Shown here in pieces: positions 36,923 through 46,639 of a stretch of 64,000 nt of DNA. The stretch comes from Alphaproteobacteria bacterium US3C007. GTDB lineage: Bacteria > Pseudomonadota > Alphaproteobacteria > Rhodobacterales > Rhodobacteraceae. Position 1 is the first letter of the stretch. Each line of letters begins with the position of its first letter. The stretch covers positions 2,356,001 to 2,420,000 of the forward strand of contig CP139918.1 in NCBI GenBank assembly GCA_034423775.1, given 5' to 3'. The position numbers were made by a program, and so were the translations under genes. The notes under the pieces are model-generated. The model had not been told where the DNA came from. It ran no database searches and worked only from the letters and a program-made list of their open reading frames with translations.

Positions 36923-38245
36923 ATGAGCGCGCCAAAAAAACTGTTCGTAAAAACCTATGGCTGTCAGATGAATGTCTACGATAGCGAGCGTATGGTAGAG
37001 GCCTTGGGCCGCTCTGGCTATGTTGAGACCGAAACGCCGGATGATGCAGATATGATCTTGCTGAATACTTGCCATATTCGCGAGAAAGCCGCTGAAAAAA
37101 TCTATTCGGAGCTTGGTCGTTTCAAACCGTTGAAAGATGAAAAGCCTGATTTGAAAATAGGCGTGGCGGGATGCGTGGCGCAGGCGGAAGGCGAAGAAAT
37201 TATGCGGCGCCAGCCGATGGTGGATTTGGTGGTTGGGCCGCAAAGCTACCATAATTTGGCTGCATTGGAGGCCCAAGCGGGGCAGGGCAGCAAAGCGATT
37301 GATATCGAGTTTCCGACAGAGGATAAGTTCGAAGTTCTAAAAGAGCGGCCTAAAACCCGCCGCGCACCCGCTGCGTTTTTAACCGTGCAAGAGGGCTGTG
37401 ATAAGTTCTGTGCCTTTTGCGTGGTGCCCTATACCCGCGGGGCCGAAGTCTCTCGGCCAGCGGCGCGGATCTTGCGCGAGGCTCAAGAATTGGTTGAGCG
37501 CGGGGTGCGCGAAATCACCTTATTGGGCCAAAATGTGAATGCCTATCACGGCGAAGGTGTTGAAGGGGCCAGCTGGAGTTTGGCGCAGTTGATTTGGGCC
37601 TTGGATGAGATCGATGGATTGGAGCGGATCCGCTTTACCACCAGCCACCCAAATGACATGAGCGATGCGCTGATTGAGGCGCATGCCAATTGCCGAAAAC
37701 TGATGCCCTATTTGCATCTTCCGGTGCAATCGGGCTCGGATAAAATTCTGAAACGGATGAACCGCGCCCATACCGCGGAAAGTTATTTGCAGGTGATTGA
37801 AAAGCTCCGTAAGGCGCGCCCCGATATTTTACTCTCGGGGGATTTTATCGTCGGGTTTCCCGAAGAAACCGAAGAAGATTTTCAGGCCACGATGGATTTG
37901 GTGCGCGCCGTCGAATACGGGCAGGCTTATTCTTTCAAATATTCCACCCGCCCGGGAACGCCCGCCGCGGAACGCCCACAAGTAGAAGAAGCCGTAAAAA
38001 CAGAGCGTTTGCATCGCTTGCAAGAGCTGCTTTGGTCGCAGCAGCGCAGCTTACAAAAACGCATGGTTGGGCGCGAGGTTTCGGTGTTGTTTGAAAAAGC
38101 GGGCCGCGATGCGGGGCAAATGGTCGGTAAATCAGAGCATCTGCATGCCGTCCATGCTTACGCGCCGGATGTTGCGATAGGTGAATTGCGCCAGGTCCGG
38201 ATCGTAGAAAGCCTGACCAATTCTTTAACCGGTGAATTGCTATGA
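36923..38245 (+). CDS. miaB: tRNA-2-methylthio-N6-dimethylallyladenosine synthase
   Basis: Radical-SAM methylthiotransferase acting on A37 of tRNAs that read UNN codons. The 440 residues contain the N-terminal cluster cysteines ([12 protein letters not shown] and [10 protein letters not shown], with [10 protein letters not shown]), the radical-SAM motif CDKFCAFC, and a C-terminal TRAM domain. GAGGG precedes the ATG. It is followed after 176 bp by phoH-ybeY-corC-lnt, the order common in proteobacteria. Confidence 0.97.
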   Translation: MSAPKKLFVKTYGCQMNVYDSERMVEALGRSGYVETETPDDADMILLNTCHIREKAAEKIYSELGRFKPLKDEKPDLKIGVAGCVAQAEGEEIMRRQPMVDLVVGPQSYHNLAALEAQAGQGSKAIDIEFPTEDKFEVLKERPKTRRAPAAFLTVQEGCDKFCAFCVVPYTRGAEVSRPAARILREAQELVERGVREITLLGQNVNAYHGEGVEGASWSLAQLIWALDEIDGLERIRFTTSHPNDMSDALIEAHANCRKLMPYLHLPVQSGSDKILKRMNRAHTAESYLQVIEKLRKARPDILLSGDFIVGFPEETEEDFQATMDLVRAVEYGQAYSFKYSTRPGTPAAERPQVEEAVKTERLHRLQELLWSQQRSLQKRMVGREVSVLFEKAGRDAGQMVGKSEHLHAVHAYAPDVAIGELRQVRIVESLTNSLTGELL

Positions 38246-38421
38246 TCAGCCAAGCGCGCGGTGCTGACACAGCCTGTGTTTAGCCCTTTGCGGCCCAATT
38301 TGAGCGTTCTATTGGCAGTATATCCCGTATTTTTGGTTTTAATTGATCGCAAAGCGCCAGATGCGCTTGCGTTCTAAAGCCGCTCTTGGCAGGGTTTTAG
38401 AAAGTTATTTAGGAGTAATAT

Positions 38422-39480
38422 GTGGCGTCAGGATTGTTTTCTACCCCGACCGAAGGCGGACAACCGCCGCAAAGCCTTGTGGAATTTCCCGATAATCGAT
38501 TGCTGATCGACCTATGCGGTGAATTTGACAGAAATCTAGCAGATATCGAACAGAAAATGGCAGTGCAGATCATTCGCCGTGGCAATGAATTGGTTGTTTT
38601 CGGGGAAGAGGAGGCGCGCGAAAATGCGCTGTCTGTTTTGCGGGGCCTTTATCAGCGGCTAGAGGGTGGTCGCAGCGTTGACCCAGGGGATGTTGACCGT
38701 GAAATCCGTATGAGTGATGGATTGGCGGCGGGCATTGAAGCAAAAGAACTGCCCCAAATGGAACTTTTCACGGGTGCCAAGCTTGAGATCAAAACCCGCA
38801 AAAAACCCGTCGAGCCAAGGACGGCGGCGCAAAAAGCCTATGTTGAATCTTTGATGAAAAATGAATTGGCGTTCGGGATTGGGCCGGCGGGAACCGGTAA
38901 AACATATCTGGCGGTTGCAGTGGCGGTTACTAAGTTTATTTCAGGTGAAGTGGATCGTATTGTGCTAAGCCGTCCTGCCGTTGAAGCCGGAGAGAAGCTT
39001 GGATATTTGCCGGGGGATATGAAGGATAAAGTCGATCCTTATATGCAGCCGCTTTATGATGCCTTGAATGATTTCTTGCCCGGCAAGCAATTGGCCAAGC
39101 TGATCGAAGAAAAACGTATTGAAATCGCGCCGCTTGCCTTTATGCGCGGGCGCACGCTCGCCCATTCTTTCGTGGTTCTGGACGAGGCGCAAAACACCAG
39201 CGTTATGCAGATGAAGATGTTTTTAACGCGCCTTGGAGAAGGGTCGCGGATGGTGATCACCGGAGACCGTTCGCAGGTGGATTTGCCCCGGGGCGTCACG
39301 TCAGGCTTGGCTGATGCTGAGCGTTTATTGAGGCACATCCCGAAGATCAGCTTTAATTATTTTTCCTCCAAAGATGTGGTCCGGCATCCTTTGGTGGCAG
39401 CGATTATTGATGCATATGATCAAGATCCGGAAGCTGCAGAGAAGCCACAGCGGCGCGCTGGAGCGGATCGCGCTTCATGA
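38422..39480 (+). CDS. phoH: PhoH-like ATPase
   Basis: A P-loop ATPase of 352 residues, related to helicases and often tied to RNA metabolism with YbeY. An N-terminal KH-like region (residues about 20-85) is followed by the ATPase domain with Walker A GPAGTGKT (154-161), SRPAVEAGEKLGYLPGDM and Walker B VVLDEAQNTS. The start is GTG with AGGAGTAATAT before it. It overlaps ybeY by four bases. Confidence 0.95.
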   Translation: MASGLFSTPTEGGQPPQSLVEFPDNRLLIDLCGEFDRNLADIEQKMAVQIIRRGNELVVFGEEEARENALSVLRGLYQRLEGGRSVDPGDVDREIRMSDGLAAGIEAKELPQMELFTGAKLEIKTRKKPVEPRTAAQKAYVESLMKNELAFGIGPAGTGKTYLAVAVAVTKFISGEVDRIVLSRPAVEAGEKLGYLPGDMKDKVDPYMQPLYDALNDFLPGKQLAKLIEEKRIEIAPLAFMRGRTLAHSFVVLDEAQNTSVMQMKMFLTRLGEGSRMVITGDRSQVDLPRGVTSGLADAERLLRHIPKISFNYFSSKDVVRHPLVAAIIDAYDQDPEAAEKPQRRAGADRAS

Positions 39481-39986
39481 AGATTGAGGTGTTAATCGAG
39501 GATCGCCGCTGGCAGCAGGCAGAACTTGAGCGGTTAAGCGTGAAGGCTTTGCGGGCGGTGCTAGCGCATTTTAACCTTTGGGCGGCACAGTTTGAGGTTG
39601 ATATCTTGGCCTGTGATGATGCGCGCATTGCCCAGCTCAACGGTGATTTTCGAGAAACCTCCAAAGCAACAAACGTCTTAAGCTGGCCCAGCCAAGAACG
39701 CGCAGCACTAAAAGATGGAGCAGATCCAAACCCGATTGATCAAGTGGCTGATGATCTAAGCTTGGGTGATATCGCCTTATCTTATTCAACCTGTCGGTCC
39801 GAGGCAGATGCGGCGGGCTTGGCATTTTCCGATCACATTTTGCATTTACTGGTTCATTCTATGCTGCATTTGCTGGGATATGATCATAAGCGTGACTTAG
39901 ATGCCACGCTCATGGAGGGTTTAGAAATTGAAATACTTGGCAAACTGGGTGTGAATAACCCATATAAAGAGATAACCAAGGCCTAG
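39477..39986 (+). CDS. ybeY: Endoribonuclease YbeY, rRNA maturation factor
   Basis: A zinc metalloprotein of 169 residues that matures 16S rRNA and takes part in ribosome quality control. The metal site is HLLVHSMLHLLGYDHKRD (three histidines), preceded by TNVLSWPS and LGDIALS. Its ATG overlaps the phoH stop (ATGA), so translation is coupled. It is followed by corC after 21 bp. Confidence 0.96.
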   Translation: MKIEVLIEDRRWQQAELERLSVKALRAVLAHFNLWAAQFEVDILACDDARIAQLNGDFRETSKATNVLSWPSQERAALKDGADPNPIDQVADDLSLGDIALSYSTCRSEADAAGLAFSDHILHLLVHSMLHLLGYDHKRDLDATLMEGLEIEILGKLGVNNPYKEITKA

Positions 39987-40007
39987 GTGCCTTTTTGAAA
40001 GAGAGTT

Positions 40008-40898
40008 ATGGACGATAGCGACGGATCTGCTAGGGCGGCGCAAAGCGCGCAGCCTTTCAGGCAAGATAAAGGTTTTTGGAATTGGTTCAGATTTGGCCGT
40101 GGTGATCGCGAGAGCGCGCGACATGAACAGGTGGGCGCCTCCCAAACGCAAAGTTTAATCCGCCAGCCCGATCATATTGGCATGATGAATTTGCGCCGCA
40201 AGCGCGTAGAGGATGTGGCAATCCCCAAAGCTGAGATTGTTTCGGTGTCTGACACCATTTCCCGTGATGATCTTGCAGCAGTGTTTCGCGATAGCGGTTT
40301 GACCAGATTGCCCGTTTACAGCGGCACTTTGGACACCCCGGTCGGGATGGCGCATCTAAAAGATTTCGCGCTGAAATATGGATTTGATGCGCTTTCAGAC
40401 GAGTTTGAATTGGCGCCAATGCTGCGCCCGCTTCTATACGTGCCTTTATCGATGCCCATTGGTGTTTTGCTTACGAAAATGCAAACTGAGCGGCGCCATA
40501 TGGCTTTGGTGATCGATGAGTATGGTGGGGTTGATGGGTTGGTAACGATCGAAGATCTGATTGAGCAGATCATCGGCGATATCGAAGATGAACATGATTT
40601 GGAAGAAGATAGCTTCTGGACCTTGTTGAAGCCGGGATATTATCTGGCCTTGGCCAAAACACCGATGGAAGATTTCTGCGCGGAAACTGGGCTTGATCTA
40701 ACCCGCGATGATACAATCGACGGCGAAGAGATCGAAACGCTTGGCGGGTTGGTGTTTATGTTAGCGGGCCGCGTGCCGGCGCGTGGCGAAGTAATTTTAC
40801 ACCCGCAAGGCGTAGAGTTTGAAATTTTTGACGCGGATCCACGCCGCATTAAACGCTTGCGGGTGCGTTTGCCGAATGTGGCTCAAGCCGCAGAATGA
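40008..40898 (+). CDS. corC: CorC/HlyC-family CBS-domain protein
   Basis: A 296-residue soluble protein with two CBS domains (VEDVAIPKAEIVSVSDTIS, then LLYVPLSMPIGVLLTKMQ and HMALVIDEYGGVDGLVTIEDL) and a C-terminal CorC_HlyC domain (EDSFWTLLKPGYYL to LRVRLP). It was named for magnesium and cobalt efflux, but in this gene order it belongs with phoH-ybeY and lnt and has a poorly known role at the envelope. GAGAG precedes the ATG. lnt starts 7 bp later. Confidence 0.93.
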   Translation: MDDSDGSARAAQSAQPFRQDKGFWNWFRFGRGDRESARHEQVGASQTQSLIRQPDHIGMMNLRRKRVEDVAIPKAEIVSVSDTISRDDLAAVFRDSGLTRLPVYSGTLDTPVGMAHLKDFALKYGFDALSDEFELAPMLRPLLYVPLSMPIGVLLTKMQTERRHMALVIDEYGGVDGLVTIEDLIEQIIGDIEDEHDLEEDSFWTLLKPGYYLALAKTPMEDFCAETGLDLTRDDTIDGEEIETLGGLVFMLAGRVPARGEVILHPQGVEFEIFDADPRRIKRLRVRLPNVAQAAE

Positions 40899-40905
40899 TC
40901 CTGCG

Positions 40906-42396
40906 ATGAGGCTGGGAAGCAGGCTTTCTGGGCGGCTTTTGGTGGTGTTTCTTTTGGGGGTTGGGCTGGCGCTTGGTCAACCGCCCGTGTCTCTTTGGCC
41001 GCTTGCTCTGCTGTCTTTACTTGCTGTTTTTTGGCTGGAAACGCATCAATCTTTAAATGCCTCGCTGCGGCAAGCCTTTGAACGCGGCTGGTCTCTTGGA
41101 ATGGGATATTTCACCGTTTCGATGCATTGGATTGTAGAGCCATTTCTGGTGGACAGCGCGGCGCATGGTTGGATGGCTCCGTTTGCTCTTCTTCTTTTTG
41201 CCGGTGGGTTGTCGGTTTTCTGGGGCTGCGCTTTCGCGCTGGCGCTGCGGCTGCAAACGCCGTTTGGTCTGGCATTTGCGCTTGGATTTTTCGAGTTGGC
41301 GCGTGGATATATGCTGACGGGATTTCCATGGGGGGCTTTGGGATATATTTGGGCCGACACGCCGGTTGCGCAAAGTGCGGCTTGGATCGGGCTTTATGGG
41401 CTGAGCGTAATCACCGTATTTTGGGCGGCATGCGTTCATTGGCTGTTTTTACGAAAACAAATTTTCTGGATGGTTTTGGTTTTGGTTGGGGTTTGGCCAG
41501 TGGCTTGGATCGGGGGCGATATGCGTCTGACGTTGCAAAAATCTGCTTTAACCGAGCGAACGGTTCGATTGGTGCAACCAAACGCCCCGCAACATCAAAA
41601 ATGGGATCCGGCTTTTGCCCGGCTGTTTTTTGAGCGCTCTCTTGAGTTTACAGCGGCAGAGCCGTCTGTCGATCTTGTGGTTTGGCCAGAAAGCGCTCTG
41701 CCCGTAAGCTTTGAAAATGCTGAAACTTTGATCGAACAAATTGCATTGGCAGCAGATGGCACAGCGTTGCTGTTGGGGGCGCTGCGACTTGAAAATGAAA
41801 AAGTGCTGAATTCAATTGTATATATGGATCAAAATGGTTTTGCCAAAGTGGTTTATGACAAACATCATTTGGTGCCGTTTGGAGAATACCTGCCCTTTGA
41901 GCATTGGCTAGACCGGATCGGGCTTGGGTTTACATCTGATTTATTTGGAACCGGCTTTGCCGCTGGCGAGGGCCCGAAACGGATAAATATAGCGCCATTG
42001 GGGGCCGTTGTGCCTTTGATTTGTTACGAGGCCGTGTTCCCGCAAGATGTCTCTTTCGCGTCACAAGAAGCGGCAATTTTGCTGCTATTGACCAATGATG
42101 CCTGGTTTGGCGGCTTTGCCGGGCCACAGCAGCATTTGGCGCAAGCGAAAATGCGCAGCATTGAACAGGGCTTGCCGATGATTAGGGTGGCCAATACGGG
42201 TATTTCCGCAATGATTGACCCTTACGGCCGCAGCCTTAAACAGCTGGGTCTGAATACAGCGGGTTTTATCGATGCACAAGTGCCGCAGCCCGCGCCGGCC
42301 ACCCTCTATCGCCGCTTTGAAATTTGGACAGTTTTTGCCCTTTTGTTTGCCATCCTTATGCTCAGTTTGATCTGCCGCCGTCAAATCAGCGGTTGA
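40906..42396 (+). CDS. lnt: Apolipoprotein N-acyltransferase
   Basis: Adds the third acyl chain to lipoproteins in the inner membrane. From the ATG at 40906 the product is 496 residues: several N-terminal helices (residues about 10-205), then a nitrilase domain with the triad Glu262 (VVWPESALP), Lys319 (VYDKHHLVPFGEY) and Cys373 (PLICYEAVFP), and a final C-terminal helix. The frame is open from 40819 but that part overlaps corC. It ends 85 bp before metK. Confidence 0.96.
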   Translation: MRLGSRLSGRLLVVFLLGVGLALGQPPVSLWPLALLSLLAVFWLETHQSLNASLRQAFERGWSLGMGYFTVSMHWIVEPFLVDSAAHGWMAPFALLLFAGGLSVFWGCAFALALRLQTPFGLAFALGFFELARGYMLTGFPWGALGYIWADTPVAQSAAWIGLYGLSVITVFWAACVHWLFLRKQIFWMVLVLVGVWPVAWIGGDMRLTLQKSALTERTVRLVQPNAPQHQKWDPAFARLFFERSLEFTAAEPSVDLVVWPESALPVSFENAETLIEQIALAADGTALLLGALRLENEKVLNSIVYMDQNGFAKVVYDKHHLVPFGEYLPFEHWLDRIGLGFTSDLFGTGFAAGEGPKRINIAPLGAVVPLICYEAVFPQDVSFASQEAAILLLLTNDAWFGGFAGPQQHLAQAKMRSIEQGLPMIRVANTGISAMIDPYGRSLKQLGLNTAGFIDAQVPQPAPATLYRRFEIWTVFALLFAILMLSLICRRQISG

Positions 42397-42430
42397 CCTT
42401 CCGGGGGCGTTTCAATACCACCATGAGATA

Positions 42431-42480
42431 CGCCACAACGGCTTCCTGACGTGGCGGATTTTTCAAATCGGAGCGATTTC
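42431..42480 (+). promoter_or_regulatory. SAM/SAH riboswitch controlling metK
   Basis: The P1 stem CGCCAC/GTGGCG (42431-42436 with 42451-42456) encloses AACGGCTTCCTGAC, and a GGAGC at 42470-42474 can pair with GCTTCC of that loop as an H-type pseudoknot. The core ACAACGGCTTCCTG and the downstream GGAGC are the conserved parts of the SAM/SAH RNA known from Rhodobacterales metK leaders. GGAGC is also the metK ribosome site, 6 nt before the ATG at 42481, so ligand binding would block translation of the SAM synthetase. Confidence 0.92.
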
Positions 42481-43665
42481 ATGATAAGACAAGACTATAT
42501 TTTTACCTCTGAATCCGTGTCAGAGGGGCATCCAGATAAGGTGTGCGACCGTATCTCAGACGCGGTTTTAGACGCTTTTATCGGCGAAGAGCCTGAGGCC
42601 CGCGTTGCCTGTGAAACCTTTGCCACCACCAATCGGGTGGTGATCGGGGGTGAAGTTGGTCTGTCAGATGCCACAAAGCTCAAAGATTATATGGGGCGCA
42701 TCGATCAAATCGCGCGCGCCTGCATAAAAGATATTGGCTATGAGCAAGAGAAATTTCATCATGAGACGGTTGAGATCACCAACCTGTTGCATGAACAATC
42801 CGCGCATATCGCGCAGGGTGTTGATGCGTCTGAAAACAAAGATGAAGGCGCCGGCGATCAGGGAATCATGTTTGGCTATGCAACCCGCGAAACCGATGCA
42901 TTAATGCCGGCACCGATCCAGTATAGCCACGCAATTTTACGCCGCTTGGCCGAAGCGCGTAAAAATGGCAGCGCTGCAAGCTTAGGGCCAGATGCGAAAT
43001 CGCAGCTCTCGGTGCGGTATCAAGGCGGCAAACCAGTTGGGGTCAGCTCGATTGTGCTTTCAACGCAGCATTTGGACGCCCAAATGACCTCTGAAGATGT
43101 GCGCGCCGTTGTTGAGCCTTATATCCGCGAAACGCTGCCCGATGGTTGGATTGATAGTGATACGCATTGGCATGTGAACCCGACAGGTAAGTTTGTGATC
43201 GGCGGGCCGGATGGAGATGCAGGCCTAACTGGGCGCAAAATCATTGTGGATACTTATGGCGGCGCTGCGCCGCATGGCGGCGGTGCGTTTTCGGGCAAAG
43301 ATCCGACAAAAGTTGATCGCTCGGCCGCTTACGCAGCGCGCTATCTGGCCAAAAATGTTGTGGCGGCTGGCTTGGCCGAACGCTGCACAATCCAGCTTTC
43401 CTACGCGATTGGAGTTGCAGAGCCTTTATCGATATATGCCGATACGTTTGGCACGGGCGCGGTTGATGCCGCAGCCATCGAACAGGCTATTGCTGCTTGC
43501 ATGAATTTGACTCCACGGGGCATTCGCCAGCATTTGGCGCTGAACAAACCCATTTACCAACGCACTGCGGCTTATGGGCATTTCGGTCGCCAGCCGGAGG
43601 CGGATGGCGGGTTCAGCTGGGAGCGCACAGATTTGGTGGATGCGCTCCACAATGCGCTGAAATAG
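42481..43665 (+). CDS. metK: S-adenosylmethionine synthetase
   Basis: Makes SAM from methionine and ATP. From the ATG at 42481 it is 394 residues, beginning [20 protein letters not shown] with the ATP-binding GHPDK. The hexapeptide GAGDQG (residues near 127) and the P-loop-like [16 protein letters not shown] are intact. The long frame from 42451 would begin inside the riboswitch and is rejected. Expression is probably held down when SAM is abundant through that riboswitch. A bidirectional terminator separates it from the convergent trpB. Confidence 0.98.
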   Translation: MIRQDYIFTSESVSEGHPDKVCDRISDAVLDAFIGEEPEARVACETFATTNRVVIGGEVGLSDATKLKDYMGRIDQIARACIKDIGYEQEKFHHETVEITNLLHEQSAHIAQGVDASENKDEGAGDQGIMFGYATRETDALMPAPIQYSHAILRRLAEARKNGSAASLGPDAKSQLSVRYQGGKPVGVSSIVLSTQHLDAQMTSEDVRAVVEPYIRETLPDGWIDSDTHWHVNPTGKFVIGGPDGDAGLTGRKIIVDTYGGAAPHGGGAFSGKDPTKVDRSAAYAARYLAKNVVAAGLAERCTIQLSYAIGVAEPLSIYADTFGTGAVDAAAIEQAIAACMNLTPRGIRQHLALNKPIYQRTAAYGHFGRQPEADGGFSWERTDLVDALHNALK

Positions 43666-43691
43666 CTTAACAAAAACAAGCGCCTAAAAAT

Positions 43692-43724
43692 AAAAAACCG
43701 CCCCAAAACAAGGGCGGTTTTTTT
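43692..43724 (+). terminator. Bidirectional terminator between metK and trpB
   Basis: The stem ACCGCCC/GGGCGGT, extended by A/T pairs, spans 43692-43724 with an 8-nt loop and a run of seven T on the plus strand and of A on the other side. It suits both metK (plus) and trpB (minus). Confidence 0.88.
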
Positions 43725-43741
43725 CTTTTGAGACCTGTGGA

Positions 43742-44974
43742 TTATCCAAGCGCGCCCATATCAAAATTCAGATGTTTGGCCACAGTAAAGATATCTTTAT
43801 CGCCGCGCCCGCACATATTCATACAGATGATATGGTCTTTGGGCAGCTCGGGCGCAATTTTCATCACATGGGCCAGCGCGTGGCTTGGCTCGAGGGCGGG
43901 AATGATCCCCTCAAGCGCGCAGCACAGTTGAAAGGCCTCAAGCGCCTCTGCATCGGTAATAGCCACATATTTTGCGCGGCCGATTTCATGCAGCCAAGAA
44001 TGCTCGGGGCCGATCCCGGGATAATCTAAGCCGGCCGAAATCGAAAATCCTTCGAGAATTTGCCCATCATCATCCTGCAAAAGATAGGTGCGGTTGCCGT
44101 GAAGCACGCCCGGACGCCCCCCCGTGAGCGAGGCGCAATGTTCCATTTTTTGGTTTACGCCCTTTCCGCCAGCCTCAACGCCGATGATATTCACGTCTTT
44201 ATCGTCTAAAAACGGAAAGAAGAGGCCCATCGCGTTCGAACCGCCGCCAATCGCAGCAATGATGGTATCGGGCAGGCGGCCTTCGGCGGCTTGCATTTGG
44301 TCTTTGGTTTCCTTGCCGATAATGGCTTGAAAATCGCGTACCATGGCGGGGTAGGGATGCGGCCCAGCAACGGTGCCAATGCAGTAAAAGGTATCGCGTA
44401 CATTGGTTACCCAATCGCGCAACGCATCGTTCATAGCATCTTTTAAAGTGCCGCGCCCCGAGGTGACGGGTACAACTTCGGCGCCCAAAAGCCGCATACG
44501 AAACACGTTTGGCGCTTGCCGTTCTACGTCATGCGCGCCCATATAGACCACGCATTTCAAGCCGAATTTCGCACAAACTGTCGCTGTGGCAACGCCATGC
44601 TGACCAGCTCCAGTTTCGGCGATGATACGTGTTTTTCCCATTCGGCGCGCCAAAATGATTTGCCCCAACACATTGTTAATCTTATGCGCGCCGGTATGGT
44701 TGAGTTCGTCGCGTTTCATATAGATTTTGGCCCCGCCAAGATGATCTGTGAGCCGTTCAGAAAAATAAAGTGGGCTGGGTCGGCCGACATAATTCGCCCA
44801 AAGATCATTCATTTCGGCCCAGAAACTATCATCGGTTTTCGCAATGTTATATTGCTCTTCCAATTCCAAAATAAGTGGCATCAATGTTTCTGAAACGAAC
44901 CTGCCGCCAAATTGACCAAACCGGCCCTTTTCATCGGGTCCGGTCATGAAGCTGTTAAAAAGATCGTTTGGCAT
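43742..44974 (-). CDS. trpB: Tryptophan synthase beta chain
   Basis: Joins indole and serine to make tryptophan. The start is ATG 44974 with GGAGGGG six bases upstream; the product is 410 residues. The PLP lysine is in HTGAHKINN, the phosphate loop is [10 protein letters not shown], and [10 protein letters not shown] and [16 protein letters not shown] are typical TrpB1. trpA is not downstream; metK converges instead. It follows trpF by 97 bp in an ihfB-lapA-trpF-trpB array. Confidence 0.98.
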   Translation of the reverse strand: MPNDLFNSFMTGPDEKGRFGQFGGRFVSETLMPLILELEEQYNIAKTDDSFWAEMNDLWANYVGRPSPLYFSERLTDHLGGAKIYMKRDELNHTGAHKINNVLGQIILARRMGKTRIIAETGAGQHGVATATVCAKFGLKCVVYMGAHDVERQAPNVFRMRLLGAEVVPVTSGRGTLKDAMNDALRDWVTNVRDTFYCIGTVAGPHPYPAMVRDFQAIIGKETKDQMQAAEGRLPDTIIAAIGGGSNAMGLFFPFLDDKDVNIIGVEAGGKGVNQKMEHCASLTGGRPGVLHGNRTYLLQDDDGQILEGFSISAGLDYPGIGPEHSWLHEIGRAKYVAITDAEALEAFQLCCALEGIIPALEPSHALAHVMKIAPELPKDHIICMNMCGRGDKDIFTVAKHLNFDMGALG

Positions 44975-45071
44975 GCGCCCCTCCAAAAATCGGCTTTTGC
45001 AAGATGTAGCTTTGTAACCTCGGCGGGTAAAGAGAGTTCATCATATAAAGGTGAAAGGGTGATGTTTTGCC

Positions 45072-45719
45072 TCAGAGGCGGGCCTGAGCCACGAAGTTAC
45101 GCATTTTTTCCATGTCTTTGGTGCCCGGAGCGCTTTCTACACCAGAGGAGACATCAATCTGCCGCGCCTGCGTTACGCGTACGGCTTGGGCCACATTATC
45201 GGGTGTCAAACCACCTGCGAGCATCCAAGGTATTTTCCAGGTGTGATTTTCAAGAAGTTGCCAATCAAAGGCCAACCCGTTTCCCCCCGGCAATTTGGCC
45301 CCCGGAGCGGGCTTTGCATCGATCAGCAATTGATCACAAATTTCAGCGTATCGATCAATTTCGCGTAAGTCTTGAGCCGTTGCGATCCCGAGCGCTTTCA
45401 TAATCGGCAGGCCTGTGCTTTGCTTGATTTGCTGAACGCGCTGTGGCGGTTCGGCTCCATGTAATTGCAGAATATCGATGGGAACCTGTGACAGCATTTC
45501 CTCTAAAAACGCATCTTGGGGGTTCACAACCAAGGCCACTTTGGCGAAGCCTGGAGGCGCTGCCAAAGCCACCTCGCGGGCTTTTGCCAAGCTTAAATGG
45601 CGGGGTGATTTTTTGTAAAATACCAACCCTCCGTACGTTGCTCCGGCTTGGGCTGCGCCCTTTATGGCTTCGGGGCTGGTAAGGCCACAAATTTTCACCC
45701 GCGTTGGGCTTTGGGTCAT
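45072..45719 (-). CDS. trpF: Phosphoribosylanthranilate isomerase
   Basis: Amadori isomerisation step of tryptophan synthesis; a TIM barrel of 215 residues. The catalytic Cys is in VKICGLTSPEAI and the general acid Asp in LIDAKPAPGAKLPG. The phosphate loop LAGGLTPDNVAQAV and the closing DVSSGVESAPGTKDMEKM are standard. Its ATG lies two bases after the lapA stop, so it is co-transcribed with lapA and probably ihfB. Confidence 0.95.
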   Translation of the reverse strand: MTQSPTRVKICGLTSPEAIKGAAQAGATYGGLVFYKKSPRHLSLAKAREVALAAPPGFAKVALVVNPQDAFLEEMLSQVPIDILQLHGAEPPQRVQQIKQSTGLPIMKALGIATAQDLREIDRYAEICDQLLIDAKPAPGAKLPGGNGLAFDWQLLENHTWKIPWMLAGGLTPDNVAQAVRVTQARQIDVSSGVESAPGTKDMEKMRNFVAQARL

Positions 45720-45721
45720 GC

Positions 45722-46072
45722 TCAGCTTACCTCATCGATCAAAGCCAAGACATCGTCTTGATCTGCGTATTTTTCTTGTTTGAGCTTTTTTAGTTCGCGT
45801 TCAGCCTGCCGCAAGGCTTTTCCATTGGCGGCAGCCTCCGATCGCAATTTATATTCTCGTAACCATTCCCATATAAAACCGACGAGAACTCCAAAGACAA
45901 TACCCAAGAAAAAAACAAGAAAAACGGGTAATGTGATTGACCAATTCATCCCGATCAAATTTGCAAGATCGGGCGGCAGAAAGGCAAGTTCCGCCGGTGC
46001 TTTATTCGCCACTGCGACGATAATAAGAACAAGCGCCAGGCTTATAAGAAAGGCATAGCGCAGGTATTTCAT
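45722..46072 (-). CDS. LapA-domain inner-membrane protein
   Basis: A 116-residue protein of the LapA (DUF1049) family, linked to lipopolysaccharide assembly in enterobacteria. It has two membrane helices (residues about 4-22 and 48-70) and a cytosolic coiled-coil tail (ALRQAERELKKLKQEKY). The gene sits between ihfB (3 bp) and trpF (2 bp) as in many Rhodobacteraceae. Whether it does the LapA job here is unknown. Confidence 0.85.
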   Translation of the reverse strand: MKYLRYAFLISLALVLIIVAVANKAPAELAFLPPDLANLIGMNWSITLPVFLVFFLGIVFGVLVGFIWEWLREYKLRSEAAANGKALRQAERELKKLKQEKYADQDDVLALIDEVS

Positions 46073-46075
46073 GAC

Positions 46076-46360
46076 TTACGTTTTCCCGTTCAGACGATCA
46101 CGCAGTAATTTGCCAGTCTTAAAAAACGGTACGTGTTTTTCCTCAACATCCACTGAGGCTCCGGTGCGCGGGTTGCGACCCACGCGCGCATCTCGGCGTT
46201 TGACAGAAAACGCACCGAAGCCGCGCAATTCAACCCGATCGCCATTCGCCATTGCATTGGTGATTTCATCAAATACGGTATTAACAATTCGCTCAACATC
46301 GCGTTGGTACAAATGCGGATTTTGGTCCGTTATGATCTGTATTAGTTCCGATCTAATCAC
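46076..46360 (-). CDS. ihfB: Integration host factor beta subunit
   Basis: DNA-bending nucleoid protein, acting as a heterodimer with IhfA. The 94 residues show the HU/IHF pattern: [42 protein letters not shown] with the DNA-intercalating Pro in GRNPRTG, and [15 protein letters not shown]. The start is GTG at 46360 with GGAGG seven bases upstream. It heads ihfB-lapA-trpF-trpB. Confidence 0.95.
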   Translation of the reverse strand: MIRSELIQIITDQNPHLYQRDVERIVNTVFDEITNAMANGDRVELRGFGAFSVKRRDARVGRNPRTGASVDVEEKHVPFFKTGKLLRDRLNGKT

Positions 46361-46580
46361 GTGGCCTCCCCCTATGTTTTGATTTTAATAGCTTCAGGTT
46401 ACAAAATAATCATCCCGTTTGGAAACGCTTTGTTTTTCTGTGGCGCAAAATTATCCGTTTTTTTAAGGTATTTAGTGATAGTAACCAGTTTCTGTTTTTG
46501 CTTGGGCCATTTTTACGCGCACAGAGCGAGATGTCTCAGGGTTTACGTTAAAACGGGCGAATCGTTTCTAAGCGGCGCAT

Positions 46581-46615
46581 AAAAAAACCCCCGCGCTCCG
46601 ATGGGAGTGCGGGGG
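46581..46615 (-). terminator. Terminator after rpsA
   Basis: On the minus strand a 12-bp GC-rich stem (CCCCCGCGCTCC at 46588-46599 with GGAGTGCGGGGG at 46604-46615, one G-T pair) is followed by seven T. It lies 25 bp past the rpsA stop. Confidence 0.88.
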
Positions 46616-46639
46616 CCCTATCAATTTATGCGGTAAAGC

